Assembly (NCBI GenBank): GCA_030654805.1
Contig: JAURWR010000128.1
Coordinates: 1-45,532 of the forward strand
Direction of reading: 5' to 3'
From: Burkholderiaceae bacterium
GTDB taxonomy: Bacteria > Pseudomonadota > Gammaproteobacteria > Burkholderiales > Burkholderiaceae_C
DNA: 45,532 nt
Below the pieces are notes generated by a model. The model searched no databases. It was not told where the DNA came from and was given only the letters and a program-made list of their open reading frames with translations. Both the position numbers and the translations under genes were made by a program. This document shows, piece by piece, positions 24,238 to 35,272 of this stretch (its first letter is position 1; each line of letters starts with the position of its first letter).

Positions 24238-25050
24238 CTACCGTGACGAGCCGACTTCGGCGCTGCGCCACATCGCCAGCCCGATGATGGCCAGCAGCGC
24301 GAACAGGCTCATCCATCCGAGCGTGGCGGCAGCGGTCCAGTCGATGCGCTGCACGCCCGCATCGGCCAGCAGCAGCCCCATCAGGGGCAGCCCACCCCAG
24401 GCGATCTGGGTGCTGCCCTGCGTGCGCCAGTCTGCCGGCGTGGTCGCGCGACGCAGGCACCACGCTGCCACGGCCGGAGTCAGGAAGACGACGCTGTAGA
24501 GCTGGGCGTGGAAGGTGTTCAGCGGCCAGGGCCAATACCGAGCGCACACCTCCGGGGCCGCCAGGTGTGCCACGCCCAGAAACACCCCGACTGCGGCTTG
24601 CATCCCCAGCACACGCTGCCAGCGCGGCGACGGTGGGTCACCCACGGCCGACTGGCCGCGCGGCCACAGCAGGTGGGCACCGGCGTTCAGGCACACGCCA
24701 ACGTACAGCACGAACCAAATCCACGCGGGGGGTCGCGCAAAGTCGAAACGCGACAGGTGTGCGAAGGACAGCACCGTGACCACCGCCGTGAAGACGAAGA
24801 TCATCCAGGTGACGGTGCGCGCCGGCGCCCATCGCCCCGCCGCCGCCTGCCAGGCCGCTGCCACCAGCGCGGCGCTGTAAATCGCACCCAGGAAGCGCTG
24901 GTTGAAGGGCTTCAACGCCCAGGGCCAGGCGCCGGTGACCGCCGCCACGTCGAGCAGCAGTCCGAGGCCGGCAACAGCCAGCACCACCACTTCGAGCGCA
25001 GTGACAGCGCGCAGCAGCCGCGTGATTCTTGGGTTGGCGGGACTACGCAT
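24238..25050 (-). CDS. Polytopic membrane protein of unknown function
   Basis: A 270-residue protein with about eight predicted membrane helices, arranged as two similar-looking halves (for example AIYSAALVAAAWQAAAG and VVFLTPAVAAWCLRR, both after a Pro-rich loop: WPWALKPFNQRFLGA and WPWPLNTFHAQLYS). That suggests an internal duplication. I do not recognise the family. The ATG at 25050 overlaps the batD stop by 8 bp, so it is probably co-transcribed as the last gene of the moxR-bat operon. It is convergent with parA, 35 bp away. Longer upstream starts would run into batD. Confidence 0.7.
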   Translation of the reverse strand: MRSPANPRITRLLRAVTALEVVVLAVAGLGLLLDVAAVTGAWPWALKPFNQRFLGAIYSAALVAAAWQAAAGRWAPARTVTWMIFVFTAVVTVLSFAHLSRFDFARPPAWIWFVLYVGVCLNAGAHLLWPRGQSAVGDPPSPRWQRVLGMQAAVGVFLGVAHLAAPEVCARYWPWPLNTFHAQLYSVVFLTPAVAAWCLRRATTPADWRTQGSTQIAWGGLPLMGLLLADAGVQRIDWTAAATLGWMSLFALLAIIGLAMWRSAEVGSSR

Positions 25051-26845
25051 CCTGCTCACTGTACAGACCGGGCAGATGTCGCTGTGCCTTGGTTCGCCGG
25101 GCATCGCCGTCCAGCGAAGTCAACGAGCGGGCCAGTGCGTCGCCGTTCCATGCGGAGCCTCCGAGGCAGGCCCGATCCAGTTCGTGCAGCCGTGGCGTGA
25201 GCTCGGCGCGACCCAGTCGGCGGGCCAGTGCGTTCAGGCCGGTCGGAACAGCTTCGGGCCAGGTGGCGCGTGCCCAGGCAAGCAGCGCATCGCGGGCGGG
25301 GCGTGCATCGTGGTTGCGGCAGGCCCGTTGAAACTTCCGCTGCGCTGCTGACGAGGACAGGTCGGACGATCCGTTTCCGCAGATTGCCGAGCGGGCGCTA
25401 CCCGTCAGAAGGCGTCGCCTGCGATTCCACAACCAGCTGCCGAGCGTGCCCAGCCAGAGCAGGCCCAGCGCCAGGCTGACCCAAGCCCACGTGACGGAGG
25501 AATCGCTGACCGCTGTCGGTGCCTCGGCGTCAGACGTCGAGCGCGGCGGTGCTGCGGCCGGTGAGGCGCCGGAGGCTGCCGACGGTGTCGCAGCCGCCGC
25601 GCCTGCGCCGAGGGTCGGTGTGGCGTTGGCCGCAGGTCCAACCTCCAGCGTCCGGGCCGGCAGCACCGCCTCTCGACGCTGATTCGTCACCCCATCCCAC
25701 CAGGCCACCTTCAGTGCCGGCAGCTCGAAGCGTCCCGCATGATCGGCCAGCACGACGATGTTCTGCGCGCGGTGTCCGACGATGTGGCCGTCCTGCACAT
25801 CGTCGTCGAGCTTCGGCTCGTCGGGATGCGATGTCAGGCCCGATGGAAGCGTCATCAGTGTGCCGAGATCCGGCAATTGGCTGGCAGCCAGCCCGACGGC
25901 GGAGATTCGCAGGTGGCGTGTCAGCGGCGCACCGACCGCAATCGAACCGCCCGGCGGCTGCCAGGCCTCTTCGATCGTGAGCTGTTGCGCGGGCAGCCAG
26001 TCTCCGCTGCCCATGCCGGGCGGCCGCGCCTTCGCGACCAGGCGAACCGGGTCGCCGCGCAGCCGCAATGCCCGCGTGCCGCTGGCGCCCCCCTCGATCT
26101 GCAACTGGCCGAACACGCGCTCCATGAACGGGTCCAGCGATCGCGTTCCATCGGCGACCTGCGCATTGAGCACGGGCCCTTCGAGCCGGATCTCACCACT
26201 GCGCTGGGGCACCAGCACGAAGCTGCGCGTGATCACCTGGTAGGTGCGGCCGTTGCGGGTCTCCTCGGTCGTCACGTCCTGGCCGACCCGCCGAACCAGC
26301 AGGTCGGTGTTGCCGGGGAAATCGACGCTGGCCTGGTACAGCTTCTTGTCGCTGTAGAGGCGCAGCTGCAGGCTCACTGCCGATTGCACGTGGGGGTGCA
26401 GCGAATCGAGCGTCGTGGTGAAGAACACGTCCGCGACCGAGCCGGCTGCTGCACCTTTGCTGCTGCCGTTGCCCGCCGCGACGATCAACTCGATGACCGC
26501 CGATTGCTCGCCGCCCCACGCCAGGCGAGGCACTTCGATGCGGCCGTTCCGACGTGGCGACAGCGTCAGCCTGACCTGCCGTTGCGACGATGTTGAGCCA
26601 TTGACGATCTGCAAACTGTTGCTCGTGCCGCGTCGCAGGATTTCGAAGTCTTTCTCCAGCGGCTTCAGGTCCGGCTGGCCACCGCCACCGCGATCGCTTT
26701 GCAGCGTCAGCTCGACCGTGTCGCCGGGAGCGAGTTGCGTGCGGTCGGCCGAGGCGGTGACCGCAGCCCAGGCGGCGCCACACAGCAAGCTGACGGACAG
26801 GCCCGCTGCGAGCAGGCCGAAAGCGCGCAGCCGACCTGATGTCAT
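25043..26845 (-). CDS. batD: BatD-like protein
   Basis: A 600-residue membrane protein with a signal peptide (about 1-26, ending CGAAWA) and extracytoplasmic beta-rich domains with the BatD opening ADRTQLAPGDTVELTL and DLKPLEKDFEILRRGTSNSLQIVNG. A C-terminal membrane helix lies at about residues 450-475 (WAWVSLALGLLWLGTLGSWLW), followed by a cytoplasmic tail. BatD proteins occur with BatA, BatB and MoxR and have been linked to aerotolerance and envelope integrity in some bacteria; the exact role is not established. It overlaps the TPR gene by ATGA at 26842-26845, and the starts further upstream would be inside that gene. Confidence 0.87.
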   Translation of the reverse strand: MTSGRLRAFGLLAAGLSVSLLCGAAWAAVTASADRTQLAPGDTVELTLQSDRGGGGQPDLKPLEKDFEILRRGTSNSLQIVNGSTSSQRQVRLTLSPRRNGRIEVPRLAWGGEQSAVIELIVAAGNGSSKGAAAGSVADVFFTTTLDSLHPHVQSAVSLQLRLYSDKKLYQASVDFPGNTDLLVRRVGQDVTTEETRNGRTYQVITRSFVLVPQRSGEIRLEGPVLNAQVADGTRSLDPFMERVFGQLQIEGGASGTRALRLRGDPVRLVAKARPPGMGSGDWLPAQQLTIEEAWQPPGGSIAVGAPLTRHLRISAVGLAASQLPDLGTLMTLPSGLTSHPDEPKLDDDVQDGHIVGHRAQNIVVLADHAGRFELPALKVAWWDGVTNQRREAVLPARTLEVGPAANATPTLGAGAAAATPSAASGASPAAAPPRSTSDAEAPTAVSDSSVTWAWVSLALGLLWLGTLGSWLWNRRRRLLTGSARSAICGNGSSDLSSSAAQRKFQRACRNHDARPARDALLAWARATWPEAVPTGLNALARRLGRAELTPRLHELDRACLGGSAWNGDALARSLTSLDGDARRTKAQRHLPGLYSEQDA

Positions 26846-27723
26846 GGCGGGGTTCCCTGTCGGATGAGGTACTGGATCAGGAACTTGCGGCGCAGCAATC
26901 CGGCCGGATCGTCGGGCAGTCGGCGCAGCCACTGGTCCTCGGCCAGCTGCTGCTCGGAGCGCGGTTGCGGCTGGGCGTCGCGGGGGTCGCGCGCGCCGGA
27001 CGGACGCTTGACCGCGCCGGTCACATCTTTCTGCGCCTGAGCCGCGTCATCGGCCTTCGCCGGATCGGGGCTCTTTGCATCGGCTGTGCTCTTCGCACTG
27101 GCAGCGCCAGACGGATCGGGCACCTCAGCAGCGCCACCGCCCGTGGCACCGGCCTGTCCTGAGGCCCCTGCGGAACGGTCGATGGGCGTTGATGGAGACG
27201 CTGTCTTCTTGCCCGCGTCTGAGCGGCCTCCCGCCTGCGCGTCGCCGGGTGGACTCGACGCTGGCTGAGCGGGCGCCTGCGCTCCCTGCCCACCGCCGAG
27301 TGGCGATGGCTTGGAACCCTGTCCGCCCCGGGGTGGTGGTTGCTGGAGCGCCTTCGCCACCAGATCTCGGTTGTGCTGCGCGTCGCGGTCGGCCGGGTTC
27401 TTGGCCAGCGCCGCGTCGTAGGCCTGCACGGCCTGCTGCAGATTGCCGGCACGGGCGAGGGCGTTGCCCCGGTTGTAGTGCGCCTCGGCGTCGTCGAGCG
27501 CCGCGTAGGTGGCGGCGGCAGCGCGGTAGTCGCCTGCCTTGAGCTGCGCATAGGCCTTGCGGCGCGGGTCGGTGTACGAACGCGCCGCTGCGGCGGCATC
27601 GCCGGCCCGCAGTTCGGCCTCGCCGCGCTGGTCCGGCGTGCGCCACAGCGACGTCCCGCCGCTTTCGGCCTGCGCGGTGGTGAAGCAGGCCAGCAGCAGG
27701 GCGGGCAGCCAGAGGTGTGTCAT
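26842..27723 (-). CDS. BatC/BatE-like TPR protein
   Basis: A 293-residue protein with a signal peptide (MTHLWLPALLLACFTTAQA) and a short TPR region (residues about 40-125: KAYAQLKAGDYRAAAATYAAL, EAHYNRGNALARAGNLQQAVQAYDAALAKNP and HNRDLVAKAL). A long Gly/Pro/Ala/Ser/Asp-rich disordered segment fills about 130-250. It ends in a conserved C-terminal block RSEQQLAEDQWLRRLPDDPAGLLRRKFL, typical of TPR proteins in Bat operons. It is probably membrane-anchored or periplasmic. The gene lies between batB (9-bp gap) and batD (4-bp overlap). The names batC and batE are used inconsistently, so no symbol is given. Confidence 0.82.
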   Translation of the reverse strand: MTHLWLPALLLACFTTAQAESGGTSLWRTPDQRGEAELRAGDAAAAARSYTDPRRKAYAQLKAGDYRAAAATYAALDDAEAHYNRGNALARAGNLQQAVQAYDAALAKNPADRDAQHNRDLVAKALQQPPPRGGQGSKPSPLGGGQGAQAPAQPASSPPGDAQAGGRSDAGKKTASPSTPIDRSAGASGQAGATGGGAAEVPDPSGAASAKSTADAKSPDPAKADDAAQAQKDVTGAVKRPSGARDPRDAQPQPRSEQQLAEDQWLRRLPDDPAGLLRRKFLIQYLIRQGTPP

Positions 27724-27731
27724 GCGTGCGT

Positions 27732-28742
27732 TCACCACCAGCCTCGCCGAGCCAGGCCGGCGACCAGCAGCAGGACCGCCGGCAGCAGCCACCCGCCGGC
27801 ATCGCGCCAGCGCGCAGCCTGCACGTCGTCCACCTGGGTCGCGGTGCCGGTGGCGTGGGATTGCAGGCTGGAAATCAGTGCCGGCAATTGATCCAGCGCG
27901 AAAGCTCGCCCCCCGCCCGCGCCCGCCAGCCGTTGCAGCAGGTCGCTGTCGAGCCGTGCGATCTCGATGCGGCCCTGAGCATCTTGCTGGAAGCCGCCTT
28001 TCGGCAACGGGACCAGCGCGCCGGTCGGGGTGCCGATGCCGACCACGTCGACCGTTGTCTTGCGCGCGCGCAGCGACTCGGCAGCCGCCAGGGCGGGCGC
28101 CGGGTCTTCGAAGCCGTCGCTGATCACGACCACGTGGCCACCGTTCGTCGCGGTGCGTTCCAGCAGTTGCTGCGCCATCGCCAGCGCCGGGGCCAGCCTG
28201 TCACCGGCGCTCGGCAGCAGATCCGGCGCCAGCGGCCCGCTCAGCCCGCGCACGGTGGCCACGTCGTCGGTGAGTGGCGTCACCAGGTAGGGTTCGGCGC
28301 CGAACACGACCAGACCGATGCGCGTGCCCTGGGCCGAGCGCAGCAGGTCGTCGATGGCATAGCGCGCTCGCGTGGCGCGGTTGGGCGACACATCCTGCGC
28401 CACCATCGACGGCGACAGATCGAGCACCACCACCCAGCCGTCGGGCGCCGAATAGGCCGTGGCCGGTTCGCGCTGCCAGGTCGGGCCGGCCAGCGCAAGC
28501 GCAGCCAGTGTCCAGGCCAGCCCCAGCCAGGGCCACGGAGACGCGCTCGGGGTCTGCCGCTCGTGCAGGCGCAGCGCGCCCAGCAGAGGTGCGTCGATCA
28601 GCGACGACCAGGCTCCGGTGGTCGCGCTGCGCCGCGCCAGCCAGGCCGCCAGGGCCAGCAGCAGCGGCACCGCCAGCAACCACGCCGGGCGCAGGAAGTG
28701 GAAGCGGCCGAGGGCCGCCTGCAGGTCGGCGATCAGGTCCAT
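27732..28742 (-). CDS. batB: BatB-like von Willebrand A domain protein
   Basis: A 336-residue inner-membrane protein with N-terminal helices (about 15-32 and 63-80). A VWA domain has a MIDAS site: VVLDLSPSMVAQ, then LVVFGAEPYLVTP, then VVVISDGFEDP. A C-terminal helix follows (WLLPAVLLLVAGLA). Asp, Ser and Ser of DLSPS form the metal site. VWA proteins of this kind are partners of MoxR AAA+ ATPases. It overlaps batA by 10 bp at 28733-28742. The start at 28742 gives the usual N-terminus; upstream codons lie inside batA. Confidence 0.88.
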   Translation of the reverse strand: MDLIADLQAALGRFHFLRPAWLLAVPLLLALAAWLARRSATTGAWSSLIDAPLLGALRLHERQTPSASPWPWLGLAWTLAALALAGPTWQREPATAYSAPDGWVVVLDLSPSMVAQDVSPNRATRARYAIDDLLRSAQGTRIGLVVFGAEPYLVTPLTDDVATVRGLSGPLAPDLLPSAGDRLAPALAMAQQLLERTATNGGHVVVISDGFEDPAPALAAAESLRARKTTVDVVGIGTPTGALVPLPKGGFQQDAQGRIEIARLDSDLLQRLAGAGGGRAFALDQLPALISSLQSHATGTATQVDDVQAARWRDAGGWLLPAVLLLVAGLARRGWW

Positions 28743-29701
28743 CGGGTTTCCCTCCACGCCGCCGCCGGCAGGCTCAGCAGCAGGGCCAGTGCGAGCGGCC
28801 AGGCGAACCATTCGTCGCTCGGTTGCACCCACCGATCGTCCGCGGCGGCCGGTTCCAGCCGGTCCATCCGGGCGTAGGCATCCTGCAGCGCGGCCGCGTC
28901 CGTCGCCCGAAAGTACGCACCACCGGTTTGCGCCGCGACGGCCTTCAGCGTGGCTTCGTCGAGGTCGCTGTCCTCGTCACCACCGCCGCCGACGCCGATC
29001 GTGTAGATGCGCAGTTTCGACGCAGCCGCCAGCCTGGCGGCCGGCACGGGGGGCATCTCGCCGGCGTTGCTGCTGCCGTCCGTGAGGAGCACCAGCACCA
29101 TCTCGCCGTTCGCGCCGGCCGCGGACTGCGCGGCGTCGCGCTCGCGTTCGATGCGCAGCCGCTTCAACGCCAGGCCGATCGCATCACCCAGCGCGGTGGC
29201 GGGCCCGGCCATGCCGATCGTCGCCTCCTGCAGAAACTGGTTGACGGTGGCGAGGTCGGTGCTCAGCGGCGCCTGCAGGTAGGGGCGGGTGCCGAACAGG
29301 ATCAGGCCGACCTGGTCGCCGTGCCGACGCCGTATGAATTCACCGGCCAGTTCCTTGACGACCTCCAGGCGGCTGGCGCGACCCGCCATGTCGCGGGCGG
29401 CCATCGAACCCGACACGTCGATGGCCAGCAGCAGTCGGCGCCCCGTGCTGGCCACCGGTTGCGGCTCGCCGAGCCACTGCGGGCGCACGGCGGCAGCCAT
29501 CAGCAGCAGCCAGATCACCGCGAACAGCCCCACCCGCCAGCGTGCGGGCCGAGGCGCGGCCGGCGCCATGCGCTCGGCCACCTGCGCGGCAAACGGCATG
29601 AACAGCGCCGCCGCATGCGGACGCGCCGGCGGCACCCAGCGGGCGACGAGCCACGGCAGTGGCGCGCAGAGCAGCATCCACGGCCATTCGAAGTGGATCA
29701 T
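28733..29701 (-). CDS. batA: BatA-like von Willebrand A domain protein
   Basis: A 322-residue inner-membrane protein. N-terminal membrane segments (about 3-20 and 53-70) precede a VWA domain with an intact MIDAS site: LLAIDVSGSMAARD, then LILFGTRPYLQAP, then VLLTDGSSNAGE. A C-terminal helix follows (AWPLALALLLSLPAAAW). BatA and BatB are adjacent homologues that may form a complex in the membrane, assembled or controlled by the MoxR ATPase encoded upstream. Starts with ATG at 29701, overlapping the DUF4381 stop by ATGA. Confidence 0.9.
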   Translation of the reverse strand: MIHFEWPWMLLCAPLPWLVARWVPPARPHAAALFMPFAAQVAERMAPAAPRPARWRVGLFAVIWLLLMAAAVRPQWLGEPQPVASTGRRLLLAIDVSGSMAARDMAGRASRLEVVKELAGEFIRRRHGDQVGLILFGTRPYLQAPLSTDLATVNQFLQEATIGMAGPATALGDAIGLALKRLRIERERDAAQSAAGANGEMVLVLLTDGSSNAGEMPPVPAARLAAASKLRIYTIGVGGGGDEDSDLDEATLKAVAAQTGGAYFRATDAAALQDAYARMDRLEPAAADDRWVQPSDEWFAWPLALALLLSLPAAAWRETRWT

Positions 29702-30183
29702 CGGCCGGCCTTCAGGAAGGCACGCGCACCGCCGAGCCAGCGCTGGCGATCGGTGGCCGCATCGCCCTGCGCCAGCGCTTTGCCGCCATACGCACAGTGC
29801 AGCAGCCGCCGGCCGGTGTCGCCTGCCCAGTCGGTACCGCCATGGTTGACAACGAAGGCAATCCACGCGTCGCCGTTCAACGCTGCCACGGTCTCGCGCC
29901 CGTAGCGCACGACCGCGTAACGGCGCAGCAGTTGCTGCACGTCGCGTGCGATCGTGGCGTCGACGGTGGTCTCACGGGTGGAGGCGGACTGCAACTGCGC
30001 AAGCTCGCGCAATGCGGTGCGCTGCCAGCGTCGGAATGAGGGCCGCCGCCACCACCAGATGCCTGCAGCGAGTGCCATCAGCAGGGCCGCGATCACCCCC
30101 CACCAGCCGGGCGCCAGCGGCCACCAGCCGAGTGGCGGTGGCGCGTGGTCCGGGGCCAGTTGCGACAGCCAGGACTCGTTCAT
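29698..30183 (-). CDS. DUF4381-type membrane protein
   Basis: A 161-residue protein with one membrane helix at about 28-47 (WGVIAALLMALAAGIWWWRR) after a proline-rich start (PPPLGWWPLAPGWW). The rest is a cytoplasmic helical domain (RRWQRTALRELAQLQ, ARDVQQLLRRYAVVRYGRETVAALNGDAWIAF). This is the pattern of DUF4381 proteins, which always sit between DUF58 and batA genes. Function unknown, probably a scaffold of the MoxR-VWA complex. ATGA overlaps at both ends show tight coupling. Confidence 0.85.
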   Translation of the reverse strand: MNESWLSQLAPDHAPPPLGWWPLAPGWWGVIAALLMALAAGIWWWRRPSFRRWQRTALRELAQLQSASTRETTVDATIARDVQQLLRRYAVVRYGRETVAALNGDAWIAFVVNHGGTDWAGDTGRRLLHCAYGGKALAQGDAATDRQRWLGGARAFLKAGR

Positions 30184-31076
30184 CGCGATTCGGCGATGAA
30201 CGCCGGCATCTGTTGTGCCAGATCGTCGGAGGTGTCCAGGCGCAGCAGCGGCAGGCGACGGCTGCGGCTGATGCTGCTCACGCGCTGCTCGCGCTGCGCC
30301 CAGGTCGCTGACCAGGCATCGCGGCTGGTTGCACCGTCGAGCGACCAGAGCCGACCCGGCAGGCCGACGCGATACGAACCGCTCGGCAGACCGTCACGCT
30401 CCAGCGGATCGGTGAGCCAGACCAGGCGGCATTCGGCGCGCATCGACAGCGCGACCAGCGCCGTTTCGGCGGCAGCGTCGAGATCGCTGAAATCGCTCAG
30501 CACGACCACCGCGCTGCCGGGACGAAGCAGGGGGCGCAGCGTGGTCAGCGCCTTGCCCAGGCGGCCTGGCTCAGACAGACCTGGCGCGCGCGGCTGGTTC
30601 TGCACCAGCGCCTGCAGCAGCGTCAGCGCGCCGAGGTCGCGCGAGCGCGGCGGCAGCACCTCGGGCGACGACGACCCGCGCGTGATCACCGCGCCGAGCC
30701 GATCGCCCGAGTCCACCGCGACCCAGGCGAACCAGGCTGCGGCCCTCAGCAACAGGGCCGACTTGAGCTGCCGGCGACTGCCGAAATAGAGACCCGGGTG
30801 CAGGTCGGCCAGCAGCCAGACCTGGCGCTCGCGCTCTTCGCGGAACAGCTTGGTATGCGGTCGACCGCGCCGTGCGGTGACGCGCCAGTCGATGGTGCGC
30901 GCGTCGTCGCCTGCAACATAGACGCGCACCTCGTCGAACTCGAGTCCGCGGCCGCGGTGGGCGCTGCGGTGCGCGCCCTGGAGCTGCGATGCCGCCGGCT
31001 GGCGGATGCGCATTTCCAGGTCGCGGGCGGCACCTCGCAGCACGACCAGCTCGTCGAGGTCAGGCAGCAGATCCAT
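30180..31076 (-). CDS. DUF58 domain protein
   Basis: A 298-residue cytoplasmic protein. The DUF58 signature is present: EVRVYVAGDDARTIDWRVTARRG, then LFREERERQVWLLADLHPG, a VWA-like fold start. Later VVVLSDFSDLD is the second acidic block. DUF58 proteins are partners of MoxR ATPases. It begins with ATG at 31076 and overlaps the DUF4381 gene by ATGA. The gene is separated from moxR by 162 bp containing a tandem repeat, so a second promoter here is possible. Confidence 0.88.
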   Translation of the reverse strand: MDLLPDLDELVVLRGAARDLEMRIRQPAASQLQGAHRSAHRGRGLEFDEVRVYVAGDDARTIDWRVTARRGRPHTKLFREERERQVWLLADLHPGLYFGSRRQLKSALLLRAAAWFAWVAVDSGDRLGAVITRGSSSPEVLPPRSRDLGALTLLQALVQNQPRAPGLSEPGRLGKALTTLRPLLRPGSAVVVLSDFSDLDAAAETALVALSMRAECRLVWLTDPLERDGLPSGSYRVGLPGRLWSLDGATSRDAWSATWAQREQRVSSISRSRRLPLLRLDTSDDLAQQMPAFIAESR

Positions 31077-31194
31077 GAGCCTGCCGGGCCGCCCCAAGGG
31101 CGAATACCGGAGTGCGCAGCACGAAGGTACCCCAGTGAGCCTGCCGGGCCGCTTCAAAGTCGAATACCGAAGTTCGCAGCACGGACACGGCCTG
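31075..31194 (+). repeat. Two tandem 60-bp repeats, probably a Burkholderiales intergenic repeat
   Basis: Units at 31075-31134 and 31135-31194 share long matches, including TGAGCCTGCCGGGCCGC, CGAATACC, AGT.CGCAGCACG. In the plus strand they encode ATG/GTG-started copies of SLPGR(P/F)K(G/V)EYRS(A/S)QH. From memory, similar short repeats are scattered in intergenic regions of Burkholderiales genomes and are often annotated as small proteins; that cannot be tested here. It lies between moxR and the DUF58 gene. Confidence 0.75.
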
Positions 31195-31238
31195 AAAAAA
31201 TGCCATCCATCCCGTCGCGTTGCGCCGCGTGGCGGCCA

Positions 31239-32240
31239 TCAAGGTGCCGGCACCTTCCGCAGCAACTCGTCGACGCAATCCTGCGCCGTGACCCGCGCGG
31301 CCTGGGCGGTGTAGTCGAGCAGCAGGCGGTGGCGCAGCGCGTCGGGCGCGATCGCCTGCACGTCCTCCGGGCTGACGTAGTCGCGCCCGTCGAGCCAGGC
31401 CAGCGCGCGCGCGCCACGCTCGATCGCGATCGCCGCGCGCGGGCTGGCGCCCCAGCGCAGCCAGCCGGCCAGCAGTTCGCTGTACGGGGCCGGCCGGCGG
31501 GTCGCGTCGACCAGCGCGGCGATGTAGTCGGCCACCGAGTCGGCGAGGGTCACCTCCAGCACCTCGCGCCGCGCGGCAAACACCATCGCCTGCGACAGCC
31601 TGCGGGCCGGTGGCGGCAGTTCGACCGCCGTCATCGCTTCACACCGAGCCAGTTCCATGATCAGGCGGGTGGTCGCGCGGTCGGGGTAGTCGACCCGCGT
31701 GTGCAGCATGAAGCGGTCGAGCTGCGCCTCGGGCAGCGGGTAGGTGCCTTCCTGCTCGATCGGGTTCTGCGTCGCCATCACCAGGAACAGCGGCGGCAGG
31801 TGGTACGTCGTCGCGCCGACGCTGATCTGGCGCTCGGCCATCGCTTCGAGCAGGGCCGACTGCACCTTCGCCGGCGCTCGATTGATCTCGTCGGCCAGGA
31901 TCAGGTTGTGGAACAGGGGCCCGCGCTGGAAGCGGAAGCTGCCTTCCTCCGGCCGGTAGATGTCCGAGCCGGTGAGATCGGCAGGCAGCATGTCGGGCGT
32001 GAACTGCACCCGCTGGAAGTCGCATTCCACCGCGTGTGCCAGCGCCTTGACTGCGCGGGTCTTGGCCAAACCGGGCGGGCCCTCGACCAGCAGGTGGCCA
32101 TCGGCCAGCAGCGCCACGAGCAGCCGTTCGACCAGCAGCGGCTGGCCGAGCACCTGCCCTTCGAGGTAGATCCGCAGTTTGTCGAAGGCATCGTGCGCAG
32201 GGTTGACGTTCGACTGCGGGGGTGTGAGCAAGGAGTCCAT
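31239..32240 (-). CDS. moxR: MoxR family AAA+ ATPase
   Basis: A 333-residue AAA+ ATPase, the usual size of MoxR. Walker A is EGPPGLAKTRAV, Walker B is LILADEINRAP, sensor 1 is ATQNPIEQEGTYPLPEAQLDRF. The C-terminal lid has WLRWGASPRAAIAIERGARALAWL. MoxR proteins act as chaperone-like ATPases on VWA domain partners, which fits the DUF58, BatA and BatB genes downstream. The ATG at 32240 is supported by the AAGGAGT-like run (TCCTTGC on the plus strand). It is divergent from the acs operon; the FNR-type box at 32366 lies 126 bp upstream and could in principle act on both. Confidence 0.95.
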   Translation of the reverse strand: MDSLLTPPQSNVNPAHDAFDKLRIYLEGQVLGQPLLVERLLVALLADGHLLVEGPPGLAKTRAVKALAHAVECDFQRVQFTPDMLPADLTGSDIYRPEEGSFRFQRGPLFHNLILADEINRAPAKVQSALLEAMAERQISVGATTYHLPPLFLVMATQNPIEQEGTYPLPEAQLDRFMLHTRVDYPDRATTRLIMELARCEAMTAVELPPPARRLSQAMVFAARREVLEVTLADSVADYIAALVDATRRPAPYSELLAGWLRWGASPRAAIAIERGARALAWLDGRDYVSPEDVQAIAPDALRHRLLLDYTAQAARVTAQDCVDELLRKVPAP

Positions 32241-32365
32241 CGATGGGATTTTCTGTGTGCGGCGCGCATCGCACCTGGTGAGCAAGCACCCGCGCGCTTG
32301 GGGGTTGTGAAGGAATGTACGTTGCACACAGTGCCCTGGATGCAGCTGCCCTCGGGCCCCGGACC

Positions 32366-32379
32366 TTGATGTCGATCAA
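32366..32379. promoter_or_regulatory. FNR/ANR-type binding site upstream of the acs-pdh operon
   Basis: TTGATGTCGATCAA is a perfect TTGAT-N4-ATCAA match. From its centre at 32372.5, a class II promoter would start near 32414, with CATCAT (32401-32406) as a -10-like hexamer at a suitable distance. The acsA start follows at 32475. Activation of the acs-pdh-ACP operon at low oxygen is the likeliest reading; action on divergent moxR is less likely by distance. Confidence 0.7.
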
Positions 32380-32474
32380 CGCCCTCGGTGCGTGGCCCGC
32401 CATCATGGCCCGTCGCGTCGCCAGTGACCGAGGGTGCCCACCCCGGACGGGTCGTCGCAACGACAGGTGGTCGA

Positions 32475-34267
<1,793 letters not shown>

Positions 34268-34271
<4 letters not shown>

Positions 34272-35272
34272 AGCTCCACCTGTCTCGCGTTCACCTGCAT
34301 GCGCTGTACCGGCAGATGCTGCGCATCCGTCGATTCGAGTCCAAGTGCGTCGAGCTTTACCAGGCGCAGCGGATCCGTGGTTTCCTGCACCTGTACGACG
34401 GTGAAGAGGCGGTGGCCGCTGGCGTGATAGCCGCTCTGGAGCCGCGGGACGCGGTGGTCGCCACCTACCGCGAGCACGGCCACGCACTGGCACATGGTGT
34501 GCCGATGAACGCCATCCTCGCCGAGATGCTGGGCAAGGTCGAGGGCTGTTGCCGTGGCCGTGGCGGGTCGATGCACCTGTTCGACCGCGAGCACCGATTC
34601 TTCGGTGGCAACGCGATCGTCGGCGGCGGGCTGCCGCTGGCGGCGGGCATCGCGATGGCCGACCGCCGGCTGCGCCCGGGTGCGGTCACCGCCTGCTTCT
34701 TCGGCGAGGGTGCGGTCGGCGAGGGCGCATTCCACGAGACGATGAACCTCGCCGAACTCTGGCGCCTGCCGCTGATCTTCGTCTGCGAGAACAACCTCTA
34801 TGCGATGGGCGTTCCGCTGGAAGACAGCGAGAGCGAGACCGACATCTGGCGCAAGGCGCAGGCCTATCGCATGACGTCCGAACAGGTGGACGGCATGGAC
34901 CCGGTGCAGGTCGAGGCTGCGGCGCGGCGCGCCGTCGAGCACAGTCGCGCCGGGCTTGGGCCGTACTTCCTTGAATGCCGCACCTACCGTTTCCGCGCGC
35001 ATTCGATGTTCGACACCCAGGCCTACCGCACGCGCGAAGAGATCGCGGGCTGGAAGCACCGCGACCCGATCGAGCACTTGCGCGCCTGGATGACCGACAA
35101 CCACCATCTCACCGCTGACGAGGCCTCGGCGATCGATGCGAGCGTCGCGGCCGAGATCGCCGCGGCGGTGGCCTTCGCCGAGGAGGGCACGCTGGAGCTG
35201 GTCGAGGACCTCGAGCGCTTCGTTCTGATGGACCGCGTGGTGCAGGACATCACGTCGCAGGGGGCACCGTGA
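34268..35272 (+). CDS. pdhA: Pyruvate dehydrogenase-type E1 component, alpha subunit
   Basis: A 334-residue thiamine-diphosphate enzyme subunit. The TPP-binding motif is [19 protein letters not shown] through VCENN. Other blocks are [39 protein letters not shown] and [11 protein letters not shown], all typical of alpha2-beta2 E1 enzymes. With the beta subunit it decarboxylates a 2-oxo acid (pyruvate, acetoin or branched-chain) and transfers the acyl group to the lipoyl arm of E2. The pairing with acetyl-CoA synthetase suggests pyruvate or acetoin. ATGA overlap with acsA and GTGA overlap with the beta gene show tight coupling. Confidence 0.92.
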
